33,254 nt of DNA from a virus. The stretch is from IMG/VR virus record IMGVR_UViG_3300046715_000183, positions 1 to 33,254 of that record; one strand, written 5' to 3'. Position 1 is the stretch's first letter. Every line of letters starts with the position of its first letter. Positions 1 through 6,678 of the stretch are shown here, piece after piece. Under the pieces are notes generated by a model. That model was not told where the DNA came from and made no database searches. It worked only from the letters and a program-made list of their open reading frames with translations. A program made the translations under genes and the position numbers.

Positions 1-1323
1 GTGCACTTCGAGGATCACGGGCATCAGCAGGCCCTTCGTCAGTCCCTGGCGCTGGAGCTCCGACCAGGCCTGGGTGACGATCTGGCGGGCCATGTCGCCG
101 CCGAAGTTGTTCTCCACGATGATCGCGTCGGCTTGCCGGTCGATGGCGAGTTGGCAGACCTCGGTGCCCCAGGTGTCGGCGCCCATGGTGCGGGATCGGT
201 CGTCCAGGACGTACAGGTGGCCCTCGCTGTCGCGAGCTGCGCAGACCAGGCCGACTTCGTCATTGCGCATCGAGTCGCCGCCGGCGTGGTCGACGGCGAC
301 GACGATGCGGGTGGGGGCGACGCCGGGCCAGGCTTCGGGCTTGACGCGGTGGCCGGTGATCCATGCCCACTTCCAGACGCCGCCTTCGAGGGGGCGGGGC
401 TTTTGCTGGTAGAGGGCGTACCAGACGCGTTCGCCGACGCTCTCGCGGATGTCGGCGAGTTCCGCGGCGTCGTATTGGGCGGGCCAGAGGGGTTCGCCGA
501 TGCTGCGGTGGAGGGGGTCGTCATCGCGGTCGGCGAGGGCGGGGAGGTCGATCTGGAGCCAGCGGTGGGGTTCGTGGGCCAGTAGGCGGCCGGAGAGGTC
601 GTCTTCATGCCACCTGGTGTTGATCAAGATGAGGGAGGCGCCGGGGGCTCGGCGGGTGAAGAACACGGACCGGTACCACTCCCAGATGCGTTCGCGTTGG
701 GCTGGGCTGGCGGCGTCGTCGTGGCCTTTGAAGGGGTCGTCGATGATGCCGAGGTTGAAGCCTTTGCCGTTCAGGGCGCCGCCGACGCCGGCGGTGACCA
801 TGCCGCCGCGGACGCTGGAGCCGCGCCGTTGTTCGAGGTCGAATCGGTTCGCGGCGTGGGAGGCGGGGTGGAGCTTGATTCCGAGGGTGGGTGAGTACTC
901 CTTGAGTTGGTCGCGTACCCATCGGCCGTGGTCGTCGGCGAGGTCGGCGCCGTAGCAGGCGATCATGACGCGGTGTTCGGGGTGGCGACGCAGGTACCAG
1001 AGGGGTCCCCAGCGGGAGGCACGCTGGGACTTTCCGTGCCGAGGAGGGCAGGTCAGCATCACTTGGAGGCGCTCCCCCGCCGCTATACGACGGAAAGCAC
1101 TGTCAATCATGTCCAGGTGCGGGGCCTGCTTCTCCCGACCCTCGGTGAGCACGGCGGCGAGCGCGCCCGGGGAGCGGTCCATGGCGATCTGCCGCTCGAT
1201 GTGCGCGAGCTTGGGCCGCAGTTCGGGGCTGGCCCGTTGGGCGATCCGGCGGCGCTGGTCGGAGGGCAGCGTGCGGTAGTGGGCGAGCAGCGCGGCCTCT
1301 CGGTCAGGCGTCGCTGTCGTCAT
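1..1323 (-). CDS. terL: phage terminase large subunit (C-terminus cut by window edge)
   Basis: ATP-driven motor and nuclease that cuts concatemeric phage DNA and pumps it into the prohead. The reverse strand reads open from ATG at 1323 to the left edge (441 codons, no stop). Visible are a Walker A-like CPPRHGKS (residues 92-99), a Walker B LGIIDDPF (191-198) and the start of the RNase H-like nuclease with VAVDHAGGD (first Asp near 345) and IIVENNFGGD (acidic residue near 404). The end of the nuclease domain is outside the window. The start lies 20 bases inside the small-subunit gene, so the two are co-transcribed. Portal and capsid genes are expected further left. The family call is firm; the packaging type (cos, pac) cannot be judged. 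Confidence 0.93.
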   Translation of the reverse strand, partial: MTTATPDREAALLAHYRTLPSDQRRRIAQRASPELRPKLAHIERQIAMDRSPGALAAVLTEGREKQAPHLDMIDSAFRRIAAGERLQVMLTCPPRHGKSQRASRWGPLWYLRRHPEHRVMIACYGADLADDHGRWVRDQLKEYSPTLGIKLHPASHAANRFDLEQRRGSSVRGGMVTAGVGGALNGKGFNLGIIDDPFKGHDDAASPAQRERIWEWYRSVFFTRRAPGASLILINTRWHEDDLSGRLLAHEPHRWLQIDLPALADRDDDPLHRSIGEPLWPAQYDAAELADIRESVGERVWYALYQQKPRPLEGGVWKWAWITGHRVKPEAWPGVAPTRIVVAVDHAGGDSMRNDEVGLVCAARDSEGHLYVLDDRSRTMGADTWGTEVCQLAIDRQADAIIVENNFGGDMARQIVTQAWSELQRQGLTKGLLMPVILEVH

Positions 1324-1834
1324 CCTCGTCCTCGTCGCCGTCGTCCGGCAGGTCTTCGTATTCCTCGTCGTCCTCGTCGCGGTCGAAGGCGGGGATCTCC
1401 GCATTGTCCTGGTCGGCGATGCTGATCAGCGCGGACAGTTCGGCCAGGTCGCCGCCGCCGAAGGGGATCGCGCCACCGTCCGGGCCGGAAATCTCGGTGC
1501 GTACGGGCACCTTCAGGCCGAACAGGTCGGTCAGGTCGGCGATGTACTTGCGGGCCTGCTCACCGGCCTTGATGTCGCCCTGGCTGGCTTCGTCCCACAC
1601 GGAGCGCAGGAGATTCTCCAGCCGGGCGCCTTGGATGTACCGGTACGTTTCGGCGTCCTGGATCTCCAGGGAGCAGGCCCTCTTCACGGCGCGCGACAGG
1701 TCGGACCGGGCGGTGGCCGGTGAGATGTCGAAGTGCTCGGCGATCTGGGCGGCAGTCCGGCCCTGGACCTTCATGAGGAGCATCTCGCGGCGCCGTTCGG
1801 CTACGAGCGCCATTTTCGCTTTGGACGGTGGCAT
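1304..1834 (-). CDS. putative terminase small subunit (HTH protein)
   Basis: A 176-aa protein whose N-terminal half carries a helix-turn-helix (about residues 25-52, with RTAAQIAEHF followed by ISPATARSDL), then a helical region and a very acidic Asp/Glu tail. Small terminase subunits bind the packaging site through an N-terminal HTH and recruit the large subunit; size, domain order and the 20-base overlap with terL fit. The acidic tail is a plausible contact surface but this is inference. The start is ATG with GGAG 9 bases upstream. No close sequence family is recognised beyond the HTH, so the call rests largely on position. Confidence 0.75.
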   Translation of the reverse strand: MPPSKAKMALVAERRREMLLMKVQGRTAAQIAEHFDISPATARSDLSRAVKRACSLEIQDAETYRYIQGARLENLLRSVWDEASQGDIKAGEQARKYIADLTDLFGLKVPVRTEISGPDGGAIPFGGGDLAELSALISIADQDNAEIPAFDRDEDDEEYEDLPDDGDEDEDDDSDA

Positions 1835-1948
1835 AGGGGCGGGCTCCGTGGGGCGACGGTGGGCATGCGGTTATGACGGCCCCGCGCCTGTCACAGATGA
1901 TCGCCGATATTCGGATATGGGTTCCCCCGGGTGGGGTTGGCGTGCACC

Positions 1949-2314
1949 ATGCCCGGCATGAGCGGATTGAGCAGGCGGGGGTCCGCGGCTGCTGTGGTGG
2001 CTGCGGTGTTGGTGCTGGGGTTGGGCGCGTGCAGCGGTGGCGGGAAGCCGGATCAGCCTGCTGCGACCGTCACGGCCACGGCTACAGCTACGGTCGATAG
2101 AGCGGCCGCACGGAAGGCGTGTGTGGACGCGTGGGTGAAGGCGCTGGATGCGGGTACGGCGGACGCCGATCATGAGCCGGCCGTGTGTGGCCAGGTGCCG
2201 GGGCAGAGCGCGGAGATGTATGCGGAGGCGCTGCTGGAGCACAACAGGGCGAACCGGAAGCGGTTGGACGACTGCCTTGCGGATCCGTCCTGTACTGAGA
2301 TGCCCATTCCATAG
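1949..2314 (+). CDS. small secreted lipoprotein
   Basis: 121 aa from ATG 1949. The N-terminus has SRR, a hydrophobic stretch and the lipobox LGAC, so it should be lipidated and anchored outside the membrane. A Thr/Ala spacer (TVTATATATV) follows, then a helical domain with four Cys residues that could form disulfides. Similar lipoproteins of unknown role are common in Streptomyces. It sits alone, opposite in direction to both neighbours, between packaging and transfer genes; phage-encoded lipoproteins in such lone positions often act in superinfection exclusion, but that is inference. ATG 1958 and GTG 1931 are alternative starts; no strong RBS decides. Confidence 0.75.
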   Translation: MPGMSGLSRRGSAAAVVAAVLVLGLGACSGGGKPDQPAATVTATATATVDRAAARKACVDAWVKALDAGTADADHEPAVCGQVPGQSAEMYAEALLEHNRANRKRLDDCLADPSCTEMPIP

Positions 2315-2346
2315 CGGTGCCGAGTGGGGTGCTGGCTTGGACGTGA

Positions 2347-2386
2347 GTCGGCCCCGACACCGGGGGGATTCGGTGTCGGGGCCGAC
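2347..2386. terminator. bidirectional terminator between convergent genes
   Basis: A perfect 16-bp inverted repeat (arms 2347-2362 and 2371-2386, GTCGGCCCCGACACCG and its complement) with an 8-base loop lies just after the lipoprotein stop and faces the leftward transfer operon. It has no long T tract, as is usual in Streptomyces. Confidence 0.8.
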
Positions 2387-2436
2387 GTGTGCTCGGGTGC
2401 CGGGGGGCTTCCCCGAGCGGTCTGTGGGTGCTGCTG

Positions 2437-2541
2437 CCCCGCGGGGGTGCATATATGCGGGGTGGGTTTGCACGGCCCGGTCTCCCTCGGCGCGGGGACA
2501 CTAAGGCAGTTAAGGACTGCGAAGTCCTTCCGGGCCGTGCA
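2437..2541. repeat. nested inverted repeats in intergenic DNA downstream of the transfer operon
   Basis: No gene is seen in 2315-2598. It holds CCCCGC/GCGGGG (2437-2442, 2457-2462) enclosing the AT-rich palindrome GCATATATGC (2449-2458). Next is a pair of 12-base arms TGCACGGCCCGG (2469-2480) and CCGGGCCGTGCA (2530-2541), which enclose a hairpin AAGGACT-GCGA-AGTCCTT (2512-2529). GCAGT/ACTGC (2507-2511, 2517-2521 region) can pair instead of that inner hairpin, so two exclusive folds are possible. It could be a terminator cluster, a structured RNA or a cis-acting DNA site; nothing in the sequence decides. Confidence 0.55.
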
Positions 2542-2598
2542 TTACTGATCGTGGGGCACGATCGCCCGTTTGTCCGAGGCGCCTTCCCCCTGCGCTGG

Positions 2599-3267
2599 TC
2601 ACTGCCAGGGCGGGCGGCCGCCGTTGGCCCATTGCTCGAGGGCTTGGCCGTCGGTGAGGGTGAGGGCGTTGTGTCCGAGAGTGCCGTTGGTGGCGTAGGC
2701 CTCGGCGGTGAAGCTGCTGGTGGTGATGATGGCGCCGGCGTGGCATCGGTTGGCGATGACGGAGCCGACGATTTCGCGGACGGTGGGGCCGCCGACGTTG
2801 TTGCCGGGCTTGTAGTGCTTGCACTGGAGGAGGATGCGGCGGCCGTCGTGGAGGTGGACGAGGACGTCGACGCCACGGTCTGCGGTTTGTCCGCACTGGG
2901 TGGCGGTGGCGACGTCGGGGTGTTTGCGGGCGAGTTCGGTGATGGCGTGTTCGAAGCGGGTGTGGTCCATGGCGAGGAAGGCGCGCAGGGTGCGCTGTCC
3001 TTGGGCGGGCAGGGCGGCCTGCCGGATGGTGACGGTCCCGATCCGGTTGAGGAGGGGGACCGCCCAGGCGGGTCCTATCGCCCAGGTGATGAGGGTGGAG
3101 ACCAGGACGACGGTGAGGATGGCCGTCTGGACGGGCCAGATGCGGGCTACGGCGATGACGGTGACGGGTATGGCGGCCCACCACCAGCCGAGGCGGGGTA
3201 AACGGAGGTGGCGGCTGGTCTTGGCGGGGCGCTTGGTGCGGCGGGACGGGTTGTGGGTGGCGGTCAT
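2599..3267 (-). CDS. membrane-anchored Mrr-type (PD-(D/E)xK) nuclease
   Basis: 222 aa. A basic N-terminus and two hydrophobic segments (about 28-43 and 46-66) anchor it. A restriction endonuclease-like Mrr domain follows (about 95-222), with FEHAITELA (Glu 106), GVDVLV (Asp 134) and LLQCKHY (Gln 148, Lys 150), the usual catalytic set. Mrr family proteins cut DNA, often methylated DNA; membrane-tethered Mrr-like proteins of unknown role are widespread in Streptomyces. It is the last gene of the transfer operon, 15 bases after its neighbour, with GGAGA before the ATG. It might process transferring DNA or act in defence or superinfection control; the family is clear, the role is not. Confidence 0.82.
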   Translation of the reverse strand: MTATHNPSRRTKRPAKTSRHLRLPRLGWWWAAIPVTVIAVARIWPVQTAILTVVLVSTLITWAIGPAWAVPLLNRIGTVTIRQAALPAQGQRTLRAFLAMDHTRFEHAITELARKHPDVATATQCGQTADRGVDVLVHLHDGRRILLQCKHYKPGNNVGGPTVREIVGSVIANRCHAGAIITTSSFTAEAYATNGTLGHNALTLTDGQALEQWANGGRPPWQ

Positions 3268-3282
3268 GAGGGTCTCCGGTGG

Positions 3283-3816
3283 TCAGCGGGCGGGCGGAAG
3301 TTCGTTGCGGGTGATGGCGACCAGGCCGCGGGTGTCGGCGTTGATGGTGTTGGTGGTCTGGGTGATCTGGCCGCTGTAGTGGTTGTAGATGGTGGGCGGG
3401 GCGGCCTGGACGACTTCCTTGGCGCTCTTCATCAGGGCCTTGAGGGCGAGGACGGGGAGGGCGAGGGCGGCGGGGACGGCGACGACGCAGGCGCAGACCC
3501 AGGCGATGACGGTCTGGTTGGCGTGGCCGGAGGCCACCAGGACGCCGGTCGCGGCCAATCCGGTCATTCCGATGACGACGCTGATGGAGAGGATCGTGGT
3601 GTTGAGGTCGACCGCCTTCTGGCTCATGGCTGGCCGTCCGGGCTGGGGTACGGGCGGCGTGGTGCCGATGACGACCTCCGGGGTGGTGCCCTGTCGGCGC
3701 GCCTGGTGGATGGCGTTGTCGACGGCGGCGCGGATGACGGCGTCGGTGAGCTGGTTGGTGGCCTGCCCGGCCGCGGGGGCGGTGGGCGTGTTGTCGGGCG
3801 CGGGCAGGTGGTTCAC
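3283..3816 (-). CDS. two-TM membrane protein of transfer operon (Spd-like)
   Basis: 177 aa from GTG 3816, preceded by GGAGA at a 9-base spacing. The N-terminal half is soluble and Pro/Ala-rich. Two membrane segments follow: one starting near ILSISVVIGMTGL and one near VIAWVCACVVAVPAALAL. The C-terminal tail is about 45 residues long with an amphipathic stretch. Streptomyces conjugative plasmids carry several small membrane Spd proteins beside traB that spread the plasmid through mycelial septa; this gene fits by position and topology, not by a recognised domain. It follows the TraB-like gene by 29 bases. Confidence 0.72.
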   Translation of the reverse strand: MNHLPAPDNTPTAPAAGQATNQLTDAVIRAAVDNAIHQARRQGTTPEVVIGTTPPVPQPGRPAMSQKAVDLNTTILSISVVIGMTGLAATGVLVASGHANQTVIAWVCACVVAVPAALALPVLALKALMKSAKEVVQAAPPTIYNHYSGQITQTTNTINADTRGLVAITRNELPPAR

Positions 3817-3845
3817 GGGTTGGGGTCTCCTGTCGTGGATGTGGG

Positions 3846-6128
3846 CTAGTTGGCGAGCTGGTAGGTGCCGCGGTTGACGGGGGTGACGGCGCAGGCTTCG
3901 CGGAGTTCGGCCATGGCGTTGTTGACGCTTCCGGGGGCGACGTCTTCCATGCGCTTGCGGACGTCGCGGAGGGCCATGGGGCCGTCGGCGAGGAGGTCGA
4001 GGATGCGGTCCTTGATGCTGCCGCTGGAGGGCTGGTCGTCTTCGTCTTCGAGGAGGTCGCGGGCGTCGCCTGCGTATCCGGCATACTCGGAGCCGCCTTC
4101 TTCGTCTTCTCCGGCGAGGAGGAGCTCGGCGTGGGGCAGCCACTTGGCGTACGCCTCCTGGAAGACCTTGTGCTCTTCCGGGGTGAGGGTCGGGATGGGT
4201 GCGGACTCGTACAGGGCGATGAGCCCGGGGTAGGTCTTGTTCTCCTTGCGGGCGTAGAAGACCCGCTCGAGGAACACGCTGCCGCCCTGGATGACGTTGG
4301 CCATGCCGGCGGTGATGGGCCCGTGCTTGGCCTCTTTGCCTTCGAAGGCGGCTTCGATGCTGCCTGCCGTTTCGGTCTTGAAGTAGCGCGGGATGGGCTC
4401 GGGGTAGATGCCGGGCGGGAGGACGCCGTCGGCGGCCATGTGCTGGGTGGTGGAGGAGTTGGTGCGGCCGAGCCAGACGGTGCCGTTCTTGGCGTTGGCG
4501 CGGACGCGGTCCTTGTCGCCGAGGTCGGCGAGGTGGATGGACTGGGCGGCGAAGCGGATGCCCATGCCGACCTTGCGGCCGGTGGACTGGGCGTCGCCGA
4601 CGTTTCCGGTGACCCACTTACGGAAGGGGCGGGGGACGTCGGCGTCGGCGGACAGGATCCGGTTGAGTTCGTCGAGGGTGGCGTTGGCGATGCGCCAGGG
4701 CTGGCCGGGTTCGAAGGATCCCCATCCGTTGGCTCCGCCCACGTCTTCGCGGTACTTGGCGAGGTCTTTGAAGGCGGCGAGGGTGGCGGCGGTGGCGGCG
4801 ATGCCTTTGCCGAAGTGGTAGACGCGCCCGTCTGCTTCTGGGATGGACATGCCGTTCTGGGCGTCGGCGACGATGGAGACGATGCCGGAGATGCGTTCGG
4901 CGGCAAGCACGTGGTTGAGGGCGACGGACTTGCCGGCGCCGGGGGCGCCGACGTACAGGTCGGTGATGGCGCCCATGACGGGGTCGAAGAGGGGGACGCG
5001 GGCGGCCCGGCCGTCGGGGCGCAGGCCGTTTTGGATGGTGCCGTCGTCGCGCATGGTGAGGTCTTCGATGGTTGCTTCGCGGATGTTCATGAGCGGGTGG
5101 GTTTTGTAGACGGAGATGTGGCCGTCTGCGAGCCCATCGGTCTCGATCATGATCAGGCTGGTGTCCTTGTATTTGAGGGAGCGGGCGATCTGCTTCTGGT
5201 TGAGCTGGATGAACTGGTCTTCGGGGGCGGTGACCAGGAATGCGATCCGGTTGGGTTCGCTGCGGTAGTCGACGAGGTGCATGCCGTCGGCTCCGCCGTT
5301 GGGTCGGGCGAGCTTCTCGTTGAACAGGCGCTCGAGGGGATGCTGATGCGCCTGCTCAAGCTGGTTGAGGGTGGGGCGGGCCTCGAGGAGTTTGCGGCCG
5401 GGCCCGGATCCTTCGATGAGGCTGAGGGTGACGGTGCCGGGGGGCAGGTCGAACACCCCGGCCAGCGCGGTGGGGTTGAGGTCGGGGACGGTTTCGCCTG
5501 CTTCGGCGACGACGATGCCCCAGAAGTCGCGGAAGCCTTCCTGGTACTGGTGGACGCCTGTGAGGAGGGTGGTGCCAGTGGCTTTCGCGTTGGCCCATTT
5601 CTGGGACTGGGCTTCGGCGTAGTTGGCGGGCGGGCGGGGCTGCTCGGGGGCAGCTTCGAGGGCGGGCGTGTTGTCGGTGGCGGGCAGGAGGGCGTGCAGG
5701 TTCAGGGAACGGGTGACGGGGATCGTTACGCCCATGAGGAGACCCCAGCCCACGGGAAGGCCGTATTCCCACAGGTCGGCACCGTCCCGCAGCAGGTTGG
5801 CGACGTACAGGCCGGAGCCGGTGAGGAGGGGCAGGGCCCGCTGGCAGGCCCGGATCAGGCTGAAGCCGATGGGGGTGTCCCGAAACTCGCCGATCCGCCG
5901 GTAGACGGAGGAGGAGGCGAGCAGTCGGCGCAGGGATGCGACGGCGAGCCCGGCGACGGCCAGGTGGGCGGGCCACAGCTGGTCGTAGTGGGGGGCGATG
6001 GCGATGCCGAGGGTGGCGGCGCCGTAGATGGTGCGCTCGAGGCGGGCGCGGCGGCGGATGCTTGCCGCGGGGACGAGGCGGGGGCCGTCGTGTACGGCCA
6101 GGTCGGGCGTCTTGTCGGTGACGGCCAC
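3846..6128 (-). CDS. traB: TraB-like FtsK/SpoIIIE DNA translocase
   Basis: 760 aa from GTG 6128, with AAGGAGG 9 bases upstream. Membrane-associated hydrophobic segments lie near residues 34-68, 98-113 and 121-138. The RecA-like motor has Walker A GAPGAGKS (394-401) and a Walker B-like ANATLDE (481-487). After an acidic linker (674-700) comes a winged-helix domain (about 704-760, with GPMALRDVRKRM and GSVNNAMAELRE). Streptomyces TraB proteins are hexameric, FtsK-like pumps that move double-stranded plasmid DNA between hyphae, and their C-terminal winged helix reads 8-bp repeats in the clt locus. Length, order and neighbours match TraB. A phage genome would not normally carry it. A partition-type FtsK role is the main alternative. 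Confidence 0.85.
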   Translation of the reverse strand: MAVTDKTPDLAVHDGPRLVPAASIRRRARLERTIYGAATLGIAIAPHYDQLWPAHLAVAGLAVASLRRLLASSSVYRRIGEFRDTPIGFSLIRACQRALPLLTGSGLYVANLLRDGADLWEYGLPVGWGLLMGVTIPVTRSLNLHALLPATDNTPALEAAPEQPRPPANYAEAQSQKWANAKATGTTLLTGVHQYQEGFRDFWGIVVAEAGETVPDLNPTALAGVFDLPPGTVTLSLIEGSGPGRKLLEARPTLNQLEQAHQHPLERLFNEKLARPNGGADGMHLVDYRSEPNRIAFLVTAPEDQFIQLNQKQIARSLKYKDTSLIMIETDGLADGHISVYKTHPLMNIREATIEDLTMRDDGTIQNGLRPDGRAARVPLFDPVMGAITDLYVGAPGAGKSVALNHVLAAERISGIVSIVADAQNGMSIPEADGRVYHFGKGIAATAATLAAFKDLAKYREDVGGANGWGSFEPGQPWRIANATLDELNRILSADADVPRPFRKWVTGNVGDAQSTGRKVGMGIRFAAQSIHLADLGDKDRVRANAKNGTVWLGRTNSSTTQHMAADGVLPPGIYPEPIPRYFKTETAGSIEAAFEGKEAKHGPITAGMANVIQGGSVFLERVFYARKENKTYPGLIALYESAPIPTLTPEEHKVFQEAYAKWLPHAELLLAGEDEEGGSEYAGYAGDARDLLEDEDDQPSSGSIKDRILDLLADGPMALRDVRKRMEDVAPGSVNNAMAELREACAVTPVNRGTYQLAN

Positions 6129-6166
6129 GGTGGTGTCCTCCTTCGTGGGGTGGGAGCGGGTCGGGG

Positions 6167-6667
6167 TTAGCGGACGCGGTTGAAGCCGGGCTTGGGCTGC
6201 GCGTACGGGGAGGCCTGGCGGACTTCGTAGATGCCGCCGTACTCGGACTGGTGGGCGTCCTTGACGAAGTTCGCGTTGGCTTCCATCTGGTCGGCGGCGT
6301 TGGCGAGTTCGCCGGAGGCTGCTGCGACGCGTTCGAAGGCGGCAGCGACTTCGAGGGACTGCGCCTGGAAGCGGGTGTCGGCTCCGGCCTGGTTGAGGTG
6401 CCCGGCGAGGCGTCGGGCGCGGGCGGCGTCGCGGTGCATGCGCGCCTTGAGGAGGTGCAGCTGCTCTTTGAGGAGGGCGGCGGCGGTGGCGAGGGCCCCG
6501 ACCTTCAGGGCGAGGGTGACGAAGTTGAGGATGCCGAAGATGGCACCGGACCAGGAGGGCCGGGCCGGTGCAGTGTCGCCGTCCGCGGCGGCTGCTTCGG
6601 AGCCGGTCTGGACGGACGTGGGCTGGATCGCACCGCTGGAGGCGGGGGCTGGGGTGTTGTCGCTCAT
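6167..6667 (-). CDS. single-TM coiled-coil protein of transfer operon
   Basis: 166 aa. A Pro/Ala-rich N-terminus is followed by one membrane segment (about 40-65, FGILNFVTLALKVGALATAAALL) and a long Ala-rich helix with coiled-coil character (about 66-140). It starts at ATG 6667 and lies between the TraB-like gene (38 bases away) and the large basic protein (11 bases away). No domain is recognised. It may be one of the auxiliary membrane proteins of mycelial plasmid transfer. Confidence 0.7.
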   Translation of the reverse strand: MSDNTPAPASSGAIQPTSVQTGSEAAAADGDTAPARPSWSGAIFGILNFVTLALKVGALATAAALLKEQLHLLKARMHRDAARARRLAGHLNQAGADTRFQAQSLEVAAAFERVAAASGELANAADQMEANANFVKDAHQSEYGGIYEVRQASPYAQPKPGFNRVR

Positions 6668-6678
6668 GGCCGGGCCTC

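Noticed and set aside
1-585. forward frames opposite the terminase
   Set aside because: Terminase Walker motifs on the reverse strand identify the true gene.
2510-4906. 798-aa reverse frame across the Mrr and Spd-like genes
   Set aside because: Pro/Ser/Arg shadow; overlaps two genes with RBS and recognisable domains.
4131-6170. 679-aa forward frame opposite the TraB-like gene
   Set aside because: Gly/Asp/Val-rich antisense shadow of a GC-rich gene with clear motifs on the other strand.
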